Positions 34,420 through 44,800 of a DNA stretch of 64,000 nucleotides are shown here, piece after piece; position 1 is the first letter of the stretch; every line of letters starts with the position of its first letter. Made by a program: the position numbers and the translations under genes. Where the stretch lies: NCBI GenBank assembly GCA_007449985.2, contig VIIQ02000846.1, forward strand, positions 62,001 to 126,000. Reading direction: 5' to 3'. This stretch comes from Desmodesmus armatus. Lineage: Eukaryota > Chlorophyta > Chlorophyceae > Sphaeropleales > Scenedesmaceae. The notes under the pieces were generated by a model that was given only the letters and a program-made list of their open reading frames with translations, was not told the origin of the DNA and did not search any database.

Positions 34420-35982
34420 ATGTCTGAGGCAACTTGTAGGCCGCTGGACCAAACAGCGGCGATAGAACTCGCAACCAGCCAGCTCAACCAACTGAACAAC
34501 CAGCTGAGTGAGTTGAGGGCTCGTTTCTTGTCACGAAAACAGTCCTCCATCACCCAAGATGCTGATATATACGACTTATCTGCGGCACAAGGCTCGCTCG
34601 GACAGTTACAACAGCAGCTGAGTGCCAGTCAGGAGCGGTGCCAGGTCTTAGGAAAGGCGCTTGCATCAGAAGTCCGTTCTCATGGGCTCACACAGGCGAG
34701 GGAGGAGCAGGCCACTGATGCTCTCCAGGCACAGCAGCAGGCCCTCAGCAGCACCCTGGCCAGCCTAGCTTGGGCAAGGCAGCAGCTCAGTAGCAGCCGT
34801 GCTAAGGCTGCATTCCTGCAGGGCGAGCTGAGTGCTGCTCACAAGGCCAGTGCGAAACAGCAGTGCAGAGCCAAGTCAGCAGTGTCTGCCCTGCAGCAGG
34901 CCCTTGACAGCACGACCCTGCAGCTCCAGCAAGCAAGGGAAGGGGCAGGGCAGGCGCTGGTTGCTGCTGCTGCTCACAAGTTTGCAGCTGCCAGGGCACA
35001 GGCTGAGTGCACAGCCTTACAGCAGCAACTCGACCTGGTGTGTGAGCAGCGCCATGCCGCCTCTGCATCACATGCTGACTTGAGCAGCCAGCTGCAGCAG
35101 GTTTTGTCGGACAAAGCTGTGCTGCAGCAGTTGATGGCAGAGCTCAGCCAGAACCTTTGTGACCTCCAGGCCCACAAGACTGGCAGCAGCCCAGCTCCAA
35201 CACCGATGTCAGCCCCAGCACTGACAGGGCAGCAGCCTCCTGATGAATGCATGAGAGAGCAGCCGAGTTCAAGGCAGCTTGAGGGTGTGCTCACACACAA
35301 GCCTAAGCCTGATGAGGGGCATGCAGTTGACGAGGCTGACATGGCAGTTTCAGACCAGGCAGTCAGGCACCTTCAGCTGCAGCAGCACCTCAGCATTGAT
35401 ATTTGCTTGCAGCATGATGATGCGTCGGACACGTTCCCAAAGCAGCAGCAGGCACAGAGTGCAGCTGCCGCCAACAATGCAGCAAGCAGTGCGCACGTCA
35501 CCAGCAATGGAGCTGCTGGCAGCAGCATGCCGCACAATGCAGCAGCAGCAGATGCAGTTTTGCTGCCTTCCCCCCGTGCCCTCAGCATGAGCAGGGTCTG
35601 GGGCAGCGGGCTCAGCACAGACAGTGACCGTGGCAGCAATGATGTCTTACAGCAGGGCTTTGAGTTTGAGGGCTGCAAGTGCACAGAGGGCAGCAATGGC
35701 AGTGCACACAGGCCCTGGGGCGTGGCTGGCGACAGCAGCTGCAGCTGTCCGAAGCAGCAGGGGGTTGGCCAGGGCCATGATGCTTCAGCAAATGTCACAA
35801 TTGTGAGTGAGCTGTGTGATGACGCAGACAACAGCGGCAGCAGCAAGGCTGGCAGCAGGTCCAGGAAACTGCAGGGCAGCAGTGCAGGTGACTGGACACT
35901 TCAGGCACTGCTGCATGGCACAACAGGTGACCATGAAGCTCATGAAATATCCTGGCTGGAGATCATCGCAGACATGTTTTGA
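34420..35982 (+). CDS. Intronless coiled-coil protein
   Basis: Single exon, 520 aa, starting at the first in-frame ATG (MSEATCRPLDQTAA). The frame stays open about 200 nt upstream but has no ATG there. Residues about 15-270 are a long Gln/Ala/Leu/Ser-rich coiled coil with clear heptads (LNQLNNQLSELRARFL, LGQLQQQLSASQERCQVL, LQQALDSTTLQLQQAR, LQQVLSDKAVLQQLMAEL). The remainder is low-complexity Ser/Gln/Ala with scattered Cys, ending in a conserved-looking hydrophobic patch (DWTLQALLHG, ISWLEIIADMF). This resembles cytoskeletal or scaffold proteins in general only. No family can be named. The lack of introns is unusual among its neighbours outside the histones. Confidence 0.7.
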   Translation: MSEATCRPLDQTAAIELATSQLNQLNNQLSELRARFLSRKQSSITQDADIYDLSAAQGSLGQLQQQLSASQERCQVLGKALASEVRSHGLTQAREEQATDALQAQQQALSSTLASLAWARQQLSSSRAKAAFLQGELSAAHKASAKQQCRAKSAVSALQQALDSTTLQLQQAREGAGQALVAAAAHKFAAARAQAECTALQQQLDLVCEQRHAASASHADLSSQLQQVLSDKAVLQQLMAELSQNLCDLQAHKTGSSPAPTPMSAPALTGQQPPDECMREQPSSRQLEGVLTHKPKPDEGHAVDEADMAVSDQAVRHLQLQQHLSIDICLQHDDASDTFPKQQQAQSAAAANNAASSAHVTSNGAAGSSMPHNAAAADAVLLPSPRALSMSRVWGSGLSTDSDRGSNDVLQQGFEFEGCKCTEGSNGSAHRPWGVAGDSSCSCPKQQGVGQGHDASANVTIVSELCDDADNSGSSKAGSRSRKLQGSSAGDWTLQALLHGTTGDHEAHEISWLEIIADMF

Positions 35983-37669
35983 TGGAGTGTACTATGTCTG
36001 CGACATACGTTGCCAGGAGGCAGCAGACGCAGAGTGTGGGCCTTGAGCCTGATGATGTTGTGAAGCAGCAGAGGTGTAGGTCGTCAGCAGCTGGCTATCG
36101 GATGGTGCAGATGCTGAGGTGCGGATGCTGAGGTGCAGGTCATGTGCAGGGCGCATTTGCAGAGCTGCAAACGTACGCTGCCTGCCCCTGTTTTGCCATG
36201 AACATATTGCAACCAGTAGAAGCAGACCCATGCCGGGGCAGCTGTGCACATGTGCACCCAGCCAATCCCTAGGTGGGCAAGAACTTGTGCCCAACATCTG
36301 TCCGCCCAACAATATGGGAACATGGGGATGCTGACTGGATGTATCTGTGAGCATCTGGGCCTGAGGCCTGGTGCTGTGTCCTGCTTAGTGGTGTGGCCTG
36401 CATGGACACTGTCTGATGGGTGGGACATTGAAAGTTGAAACATGAGGCCAATTGCTGAATTGCGACTCCGGAAGGTTTGGAGCACTTCTTGCAGACAGAC
36501 TCAGTCGACTGACCTGGACTGGGGACGTCCCCAGACCACCCTCTTGACGACAGCCTGATCAAGATCTGGTGGCGTCTGACCACAACGCTTCTCCCCTGCT
36601 CAACGACCTTGGCTGCTGCCGTGGCCACACCTGTGCATGCTCCGTGTGTCTTGTGTAGCTGCAACCAAGTGTGCGGGTTGCGGGACTTTGTGACTGTATA
36701 TGGTGGTGGTGGAGGTGTGTTTGGTCGATTGCAGATCGTGTGGTGTTGTAAAGCTACGTGCTGAGCTGTTTGCAGCTTGGGTTTTTTCAGGTTGTGGTTC
36801 TTGGTCACATCTGCGCCCTCTACATGTACCTTCTCGAGAAGAATGAGCTCATTGAATGTTTGGTGGCTGCTTCCCAGCAACACATGCTTGCATGGAGACA
36901 TCGGGTGACAAGCTGCGCCACTGCAAATCTGTGTGACATTGTGAGAAAGACTACCATGGCTGCAAGCTTGTAGCTAAGCTGTGTGCCAAAATCGGCGTGT
37001 GCCAACGCGCCGCTGTGCAGCCAGGCAAATGCTTGTTGCCCAAGAGCCATGCCTGCCAATGCAAGTAGCCAGCACGCATCTTGCAGCGTGTGTGACAGCT
37101 GGGCTGTGCATGCAGGACATAAACGAATGCAGCACACTGTGGCAAATATAGCCACCAGAAACAAACAGGTACACATGAGCCTCTGCATCCAGCTGATTCA
37201 CCAAAAACAACCGCAAAATCAACAACCCCTGCAGGCCAGATGCAGGTGTGCTGAAAGCGGTGCAACAAGACCACCCGGGCAGCGAGGAAGAAGCGAGTGT
37301 GCTTGCACGTCCCCTATAAAAACACGTTGGTGTATCGTACACAGGCTTGTGAAGCGGCATGTTTGAGCAGCCAACCAATTGATGACTTCAAGTTGATTGG
37401 CCCCCCCCACTAGGCCTCATGCTGGGGACAGCCCCGCATGTCAAGCACTCACACCGACATCCTGCGACCTGACCCCACCATGTCAAGCATGATGGGCTTT
37501 TCCCAAGGGCGGGCAAGCTCTGGGAAACACATGTCGTGCACCTTTCTCGACCCTTCCTGTCCTGACGGCGCACATACAACAGCTCTCAGCACCCACACCC
37601 AGCCCAGCGGCGCCAACACCAATAACGACAAATGTTGCGACAAGGCAGAGGCGCCCTTGCATCTGATGC
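35983..37669. other. Spacer between convergent coiled-coil and mitochondrial carrier genes
   Basis: TGTAA at 36747-36751 may end the coiled-coil transcript. A tandem GATGCTGAGGTGCG/A pair lies near 36110. A TATA-like TATAAAAAC at about 37315 has no recognisable gene behind it on the plus strand. No coding exon was supported. Confidence 0.4.
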
Positions 37670-40600
37670 CTAGCTATGTGCAAGGCCTAGGTATGCCTTG
37701 GTATAGTCATACACAGTGAACCCAATAGCTGTGCTGGGCACAACCTTCATATAGTTTATGCTGAGGCCCCTGAACATCCCACCCTGTCGCCACAGCCTCA
37801 GTGCAATCTGCACCATAGACGGCTCCTCTACTGCTGCTGCCTGCTGCGGCCCTCCTCTGCTGCTGTGCCTGCGCAGCTGCTGCTGCCATGTGGTATGGCT
37901 GCAGGGGGGATGTGGCTGCTGCTGCTTGGCAGCAGTGCCGAATGCAGCAGCAGCAGCATGGCGGCTGCTTGGAACGCCCTGCGGAATGCTGCTGCTGCCA
38001 GCAGCATGTGGTGGCTGTAAGTGCTGCCCGCTGGTGCTGCATGGCTGTATATGCAACCCGCGGGGTGCACCTGCTTCTTGTCGGCAACTGCTGCTGCTGC
38101 TGCTAGTGGAACTAAAGCCACGCGCCTGCATACTACTGGTCTGTGGGCTAGAGCTAGTACTGCTGCTGCTGCTGCCACTGCTGCCGCCTGCACTTGCTTG
38201 TGTATTGGCCTTTGCCTGCGCTGCAACCTGCAAGTGTGACACCTGCATCTGCCTGCGGATCACATCCTGAAGGCACAGCGCAACAGCAGAAGCAGCAGCA
38301 CACGGCAGGGACAATCATGTATCAATTGGCACCAAGTAGGGTGGGCAAGGAAGCCTCCTCGGAATTGCGCAAGTCTGCCACACAAGCAGCCTAGGCATCG
38401 CAGCTGTCACCCATCGAGGAACCCAGAAACCTATCACCCCACCAGCTGCTGCAGCCCGGTGTGGCAGGATATGAGAAGCAACCATGCATCGGCACAGCTT
38501 CTCGAACTATGTGCAGACAAAACACCACTCCACCAACCCTTTCATACTGCGGCAACACAACTCACCAGTGGGTAGGTCACCGTCTGTGCCACAAGCCCTG
38601 CCACACCCCCAAACACCAAAGTGACAGCTATTGGCAGCTTCTGCGGCCGCTGCTGCTCCTCCTCCTCCTCCTCAACTGCCTGAGCCTGTTCCAGCCCAGT
38701 CATAAATTGCGGCGGGGGCGGCAAATGGTGCTCCGGTTGCTGCTCCTCCTCCGGTTGCTGCTGCTGCTGTTGGAGCCGGAGTGTCTGCAGTTCCTGCTGC
38801 TTCTTGTCCTTATCTTGCTGCAGCTGCCAGGTGCGGTACTTGTTCTTCATGGACTGGTACACGTAGAACTTGAGACCAGCATATGGCAAGATGCCCTGCA
38901 CATGACAGCAGCAGCAGAACAATGGGCAGCACTTTTGCACTGACAGGATGGTCAGCAGTAGGGGGAAAGGTGACGGCATGCTGTTGGGATCACCAGACCT
39001 TTGGGGCTAGAGTGTATAGGACAGAATGCCAGCTGGCTGAGCCTCGTGACAGTCCCTCCACAGTGAGTAAACACACCACTGAGTAGCCTCAGTCTTCTGT
39101 ACCAGGGTAGTACCTTGGTATGCCTCAAGTGATGATTTGCACCATGGCACTTTGCACACCCTGCCTAGCCCTGCACTGCTGGCAGCACAGTCTTGAGGTA
39201 TATTTCCAAACTGTGTGCAGTTGCTCACCAGCAGCGTTGGTGCACAGCCCCTGTAGAGTCCTGCCACCCCCTCCTCCGCCATGCTGCCCCGCAGTGTGGC
39301 CCAGATGCCGGGGTGCTGCAGCGCCTGCACCTCAGCACCACCCCCTGCACACACAGCAGAAGCACACAAAGCAGTGAAGATGGCGGTCCTACCAGGAACC
39401 TGTAAGAAGTGCTTTGTTCTCAATCTGTGCACTCTGGTTAACCCCTCAGAAAACTGTGCATCCCAAAAAGAGCAGCTATGTGTGTGGTGGTCGCACAATT
39501 GTCTGTCATGTTTGCGGTGTTCCATTTGCATTGCTGGAGTGTGGTGCTCCTCATGGAACACACAGCACCGACAGCCCTACAGCCACGCAGCCTGACTTTA
39601 CCGCACCCCACGCCCTACCTGCTGCCTTAGCAGGTGCCTCTGTTGCCCACGCCAACCGGGTGCGCACAAGGTCCAGGGGGTAGGTGGCAACAACAGCAAT
39701 GGCACCTGCAGCCAACAATGCAACACCAGCAGCATCTCACCTGAGCTCAACAGCAAGGGAGGCATGGCAGGCAGCTGCACACGCTGTTGGTTGCAAGGAT
39801 GAGAGGCGGGGTACAGAGGGGCACAGAGGGGCCAGAGGGCCCAGGCGGAATGCGCGCCAGGCTCACAGCAGCGCACTGCCGAAGCCCTCATAGCCGCAGT
39901 AGAGCCATGCCTGCCTGCCCTCCTTACACATGCACTGCATGGTTGCCTGGCTGACATGCACCCTGTCTCTCTGTGCTCACTGAGGCAGCATGCCTGCCCA
40001 CCTGATGCTGAGCCTGCCACCAGGTCGTATATGGGCAGAGCTGATGGTGCATCGGGGCCATGGCCCCCCTCAGCACCTGACAGCTGCACAATGAAGCGCC
40101 GAATGTACTCGTACGACCCTGCAGGACATGGTGGGCCAGCACACAGGGACACTATCAGTGCCTGAGGGCTGCAGTACTAGTCTGATGCTGCCAGCACTCA
40201 TGATGTGGGGGTGTTGAGGGGATCTGCACGTATGTTGGGTACTATTATAGTAAGAAGGATGCACAGCAAGCGGAGGATGCTGCTGGCTGCGCTCAACCTG
40301 GTGGGGATGTTGTGGTGTGGTGGCGGATCACTGCCTGGGTTTGTCACGGCATGTGACATGCAAGCCACTGCTGCTTGTGCTTCCAACTCAGATGAGTACA
40401 AAACATGGAGCAGCAACTGCTGAGCTATCAGAGCAGCTGTTGTGTCAGGTCTGTCTCACCAAAGTGGATGGCAGCATATGGCACAATGCGCAGCACACTG
40501 GCGGTGTTACCCCTGCATTGGAGCAGCACCAGCAAGGGTCAGGGGGGCACACGTCACTTGCTCGTTGCATTGGTGAGGGACCCACACACCCATGCCTCCC

Positions 40601-41214
40601 TCCCTCCCCGTCCCCCAACAGCGGTTCAATGAATTGGCAATGGCATTTCCTGATGAGTTGGAGTGTGTGTTCCCTGCTGTTCGGTGAGACTGGCTCCTGC
40701 TGCTATAACTCACCTGAAGAGCCCTGGCACTCCCTCATTTGTCCAGATGTGCTGCAGCACGCCAGACACTGTCATCTTGCCACCGCGCGTCTGCAGCAGC
40801 ACCAAGCAGCCAAGCACCGGCACTGCTTCAGCTGCCATCTAGCTGAGGCTGCACACGGTAAAAGAAGCCGTCATGCCTGCATGCATATGCTGCAGTAGTA
40901 GGTTTGGCCACCGTAGATGCATCATATGACTGCATGGCACCGGCTGCCTGCTGACCTGAAAAATGATCTTGGTGCGCTCCAGCGGTGCTACACAGGTCTT
41001 TGCCAATCCACCGGCGGCCCCGCCTGCCAGCAGCTCCTGCGTGAGTGGATGCCTGCCTCAGTCTTGTGGGTGTAGGGAGCAAGTGGTATCGTGTGGGAGG
41101 GGCAAAGAGTGGGAGAGGGAAGCTCACCCGTGCAAAGACTGGAAGCTGCTGTAGCCGTGTCTGGACAAGATGATGAACTCCAGTCTTATTACTGCCGTCT
41201 TGAGGCATGGACAT
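37670..41214 (-). CDS. Mitochondrial carrier family protein (CoA/nucleotide carrier type) with low-complexity insertions
   Basis: Nine exons on the minus strand: 41214-41128, 41036-40956, 40790-40714, 40512-40460, 40118-40002, 39705-39619, 39344-39229, 38895-38566, 38266-37670 (514 aa; family usual about 300-330). The three repeats are complete: [23 protein letters not shown] (signature 1, about 30-52), [12 protein letters not shown] (about 145-156) and [12 protein letters not shown] (about 313-323). [46 protein letters not shown] and [19 protein letters not shown] are the usual even-helix blocks, closest in style to the CoA carrier (Leu5/SLC25A42) branch. Two insertions account for the extra length: a Gln/Glu/Pro stretch at about 230-290 and a Ser/Gln/Ala stretch at about 330-463. 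Substrate is inferred. It acts in the mitochondrial inner membrane. Confidence 0.87.
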
Positions 41215-41956
41215 GTTGGTCCACGTTGTTGATATCAGGTCAGTTGTGCTGCCACCCTCTGCTACTGCTGCAGCTGCTGCATTTTGGCGTGATCAGATGA
41301 AGCCGATTCAGGCATCTTGTAGAGAAACAACGTACAGATGATATCTCGAGCGTTGAACAAGCGGCGTGGATCTGTGAACTGACCAGTAGTGTCTGCAAAG
41401 ATACAGATCTGATCTGTTCAAAGAGCAGATGAAACGGTTGTTGAACCGACGCTGTAATGAAGTCATGGTCAGTACGCTGTCCATGACGTCCAATTTTACA
41501 TTGTTTGACCTTGGTGGTTGCTGTTCTGGTTCTGCAGCATTCATGGTCCATGACTGTTTCCTTGCACTTGTCAAGTTGGGGCCAGCTAGTATCAACACAG
41601 TTGGGGCCTTGTCTTAGCCAACACACAATTACACACTACTCAACCTGAGCCTCAGGGCAGCAAGGTGGCTGTGCCCCCACAGTGGAGGCTCCATTGCCCC
41701 CTTCCATGGCAAGCAATCAGGGCGCGGGTGGACCCAACACAAAGCTGTGACAGCTGCAGGTATATGTTAGTGCATCAACATCGAAGGTTGAGTTTCACGC
41801 AGTGCCCAACATTATTCGTCAGCACTTTGGCTACCACAGTACAACGCACCAAGTCGGGCCAGTACTTTGACCGGACGGGCCAGTGGTGATGAGTTCCCAA
41901 TTGGCGCTTGCGAGCGCCTGTAACTTGCAAGCACCTTGCTGCTGTTGCTGCTGCAG
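41215..41956. other. Upstream region of the carrier gene
   Basis: Probable carrier promoter plus unassigned sequence. Possible coding bits near 41670-41750 (VEAPLPPSMASNQGAGG) could be an upstream exon of the DUF2358-like fragment but end at a stop without a matching donor. Confidence 0.35.
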
Positions 41957-43134
41957 GAAGCGGCAGTACCAGGCATCGCTGGCCAGCCTTCTGCCAACAC
42001 CCCCTTGCAGCCAGGCATGACTGGGGAGCTGGTGGAGAGGCTGCAGGTTGACTTCCAGCGAGCCTACTTTGTCACAGGTGACGAGCTGTAGGGCATTGAG
42101 TGGGGTTGGTCAACATGCCCCGGAGCCCGATACATTACATGATTGCATTCAGTGTGACCAACTCCGCTCAGCAGTGCATGCAGAGTGTATTTGGTACTCC
42201 TCAGCAGAGTCAACTGGCCCACTGTGTCGCGGCCATGGACGTCTACAGGCGCTACCTGTTGGGGAAAGGTAACCTGTTTGGAGTCCGCCCTGCGCTGCAG
42301 CCCTTCGGTTATGTGGCCGTCATGCCATGCCCAGCTTGCTTGCGGCGCAGGGCCAGCCCATCAACAATGGGCTCAGTAGATGTGTTGGGAGCTGCATTTA
42401 TGGGGCAGCCCAGGGGTGTCACGAACTGACTCAGCTTGGGAGTCGCGGTAGGGGTACTGCTTTGCGTGTTAGCTCACAAGGTGTTGTGCTGGCTTTGATG
42501 TGTTAGTTGTACAACAGTGTTTCTGCCCTGCTTGAAGGACTGACCCATGTGTGTGCGTGCACGGTATGTGTAGATTGCAGATTTACAGCTGAGTCTTGAC
42601 AGCACGATACTATACTCGGTGTGTGTAGCAGTTGCCATGTCTGTTTTTTTTTGGGGGGGGCTGGTCTTGTCTGACGTGTCTTTGCAGGTTCCCTCGGTTC
42701 AGGTGTGCGTCTTTGGCTTACCCAGTCAATCAAGTGTAGAGAGTACCGCTTTGCGGTGAAAGTATCTACTTGTAACAACCCCCCCCCCAAATTGTCCTTC
42801 ACCGCCGTTCATATAACAGCAGCATATAACACAAAATATCAAGTGCAGACAATGAGGGTGTTATGAGTTGGCACTAGACTGCTGAGCACTACAGCAGCGA
42901 GTAAATTAGAACGCTGTGAGCACAGCACCAGGGGGCTTAGTGGTACAGCACTGCTTCCTGCAGGGAGCTGCGAGTGCATTTGAGTCTGATGTGTGCTGTG
43001 CAGGGCTGGACCTGTGCAAGCGTAAGCTGCAGCTGCTGGTGCCCTTTCTGGTGCAACCCTCAATCACCCTCTACTCCACAGACAGACGGCACAGCGCAAG
43101 CCCACCTGAGGCTGACGTACCACCTGAGGCTGAG
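41957..43134 (+). pseudogene. DUF2358/NTF2-like gene fragment (two orphan exons)
   Basis: Exon-like segments at 41957-42077 and 43004-43134 have good splice sites and compatible phase 1. The first reads MTGELVERLQVDFQRAYFVTG and the second GLDLCKRKLQLLVPFLVQPSITLYS, both matching the DUF2358 pattern known from plant and algal plastid proteins. The segment expected between them (an IYxDDCxFADP-like block) and the C-terminal WxLRxYLKLPWRP/VEHVESW part were searched for and not found before the histone cluster. Either the gene is degenerate, or exons are missing from or misplaced in this sequence. No start codon with a transit peptide could be fixed. Confidence 0.45.
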
Positions 43135-43555
43135 GTACGACTAAGTATGTCTGGCCGTGCGCTTCCTTGCAACAAGTCATGCAGCATAGGGGCTTGGTGC
43201 AGGGCTGGTAGATGTTCACAAGGTCAGCAATCAGCCTCATGATGGCAAGCTGTCTGCCAACCTAGAGCAGTGCTGGATTGCGCGCCGTGTTGCAGCCTTT
43301 GAATTGCTGGCACAAGCGTTATGAAACTGCTCACTGTGCTCCTGCATTGTGTGCAGGCTGGCTGGCAGTTGGTGCATAGACACAACCCCTCAACTCTCAA
43401 CATATTACGAATATTTCAGCATGTTCAATGCTCAACAGCAGCAAGGACACAACTGAGCATGTACATCAGACAACAAACAAGTCACCTGACAGCCCATCAC
43501 CTCATTACCACACAGTATCAAAAAGCCAGCCAAGTTTCCTTTCCAGGAGATTGGT

Positions 43556-43571
43556 GGTGTCGAAAGACACC
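43556..43571 (-). terminator. Histone 3' stem-loop of H2A
   Basis: On the transcript strand GGTGTC-TTTC-GACACC (6-bp stem, 4-nt loop), 95 nt past the H2A stop, preceded by CACCCCAAACT and followed within 20 nt by TGGAAAG (43539-43545). Confidence 0.88.
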
Positions 43572-43665
43572 AGTTTGGGGTGGGTGAGCATCAGCAGCAG
43601 TGTTGGCAGCCAGCATGGCAGCGCTGCCAACACTGCTGCGCTCCAGCACTACAAGAGTGCTGCAT

Positions 43666-44055
43666 TTACTCGGCGTCGGCCTTGCCCTTGCTCTTCTTGG
43701 GCAGCAGGGAGCCGTGGATGTTGGGCAGCACACCACCGCTGGCGATGGTCACGGTGCCCAGCAGCTTGCTCAGCTCCTCGTCGTTCCTGATTGCGAGCTG
43801 GATGTGGCGGGGGATGATGCGGTTCTTCTTGTTGTCACGGGCAGCATTGCCTGCCAGCTCCAGCACCTCAGCGGCGAGGTACTCCAGCACAGCAGCAAGG
43901 TACACGGGGGCACCAGCTCCGATACGCTCGGCATAGCGTCCCTTCTTCAGGTAGCGAGCCAGACGACCCACGGGGAACTGCAGGCCGGCCTTGCTTGAGC
44001 GAGACACGGCCTTGCCCTTGGCCTTGCCTGCTGCCTTGCCACGTCCGCCAGACAT
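43666..44055 (-). CDS. H2A: Histone H2A
   Basis: Intronless, 129 aa. Core nucleosome histone. [31 protein letters not shown] start, [47 protein letters not shown] and [15 protein letters not shown] (acidic patch and docking domain) are all intact. The tail GKADAE lacks an SQEF/SQEY motif, so it is a canonical and not an H2A.X form. Divergent partner of H2B, starting 268 bp apart. Confidence 0.98.
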   Translation of the reverse strand: MSGGRGKAAGKAKGKAVSRSSKAGLQFPVGRLARYLKKGRYAERIGAGAPVYLAAVLEYLAAEVLELAGNAARDNKKNRIIPRHIQLAIRNDEELSKLLGTVTIASGGVLPNIHGSLLPKKSKGKADAE

Positions 44056-44323
44056 GATTGCTTTGTGTTGGTTGTTTAGGGTAGAGGACGGATAGATGGT
44101 GAATTGTTGACTAGACGTGTAGTTTCGAGGCGTATTTATAGGCAGAACGGAAGGCAGGGCGTTGAGCACGATGCCTCAGACTCAACTCTGAGTCTGAGTC
44201 CGAGTCGAGGCACGCTGAGTCTTGCTCCACAATCGCGTGTGTATAAATCCTCCCTCTGACCTCTCAGTATCAACATCTCTATCGTCACCCTCTGTACGTT
44301 CTCATACACAGCAAACAGCTACC
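44056..44323. promoter_or_regulatory. H2A/H2B bidirectional promoter
   Basis: TATAAATA on the minus strand at 44133-44140 (for H2A) and TATAAAT on the plus strand at 44242-44248 (for H2B). Between them, 44178-44221 carries several GACTCA/TGAGTC units (GACTCAACTCTGAGTC, then TGAGTCCGAGTC, then CTGAGTC). The same hexamer recurs in the H3/H4 and H1 promoters. Confidence 0.85.
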
Positions 44324-44689
44324 ATGGCTCCTCCCAAGGCTGCCGAGAAGGCCCCCGCAAAGGCACCTGCCAAGAAGACCACTGACGCAAAGAAGAAGAA
44401 GAAGGTCTCCAAGGCCGAGACCTACAAGATCTACATCTACAAGGTGCTCAAGCAGGTGCACCCCGACACTGGCATCAGCTCCAAGGCCATGTCCATCATG
44501 AACTCCTTCATCAACGACATCTTCGAGAAGATTGCCAGCGAGGCCTCCCGCCTGGCCAGGTACAACAAGAAGCCCACAATCACCTCCCGCGAGATCCAGA
44601 CCGCTGTGCGCCTGATCCTGCCCGGAGAGCTGGCCAAGCACGCCGTGTCTGAGGGCACCAAGGCCGTGACCAAGTTCACCTCTGCCTAA
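44324..44689 (+). CDS. H2B: Histone H2B
   Basis: Intronless, 121 aa. Core nucleosome histone. Lys/Ala/Pro tail ([18 protein letters not shown]), then [80 protein letters not shown]; the Lys used for monoubiquitination (AVTKFTSA) is conserved. It pairs with H2A across a shared promoter. Confidence 0.98.
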   Translation: MAPPKAAEKAPAKAPAKKTTDAKKKKKVSKAETYKIYIYKVLKQVHPDTGISSKAMSIMNSFINDIFEKIASEASRLARYNKKPTITSREIQTAVRLILPGELAKHAVSEGTKAVTKFTSA

Positions 44690-44766
44690 GCTGGCAGTGT
44701 GGTTGTGCCCTTCCTCCTCCCTCACCAGGGAGGCTGGAGGGGCCAGCTGCAAACCCTCCCCAAAAT

Positions 44767-44782
44767 GGTGTCTGTCGACACC
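44767..44782 (+). terminator. Histone 3' stem-loop of H2B
   Basis: GGTGTC-TGTC-GACACC, 78 nt past the stop, preceded by CCCCAAAAT and followed by CTGGAAAG (44793-44800). Confidence 0.88.
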
Positions 44783-44800
44783 ACCATGTCCCCTGGAAAG

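Noticed and set aside
37314..37322. TATA-like TATAAAAAC on the plus strand
   Set aside because: No gene begins downstream; the next gene is on the minus strand and ends here.
40613..40686. Plus-strand exon-like segment ([20 protein letters not shown]) with acceptor and donor sites
   Set aside because: It lies inside intron 3 of the minus-strand mitochondrial carrier gene, is only about 20 codons, and no partner exons in phase were found.
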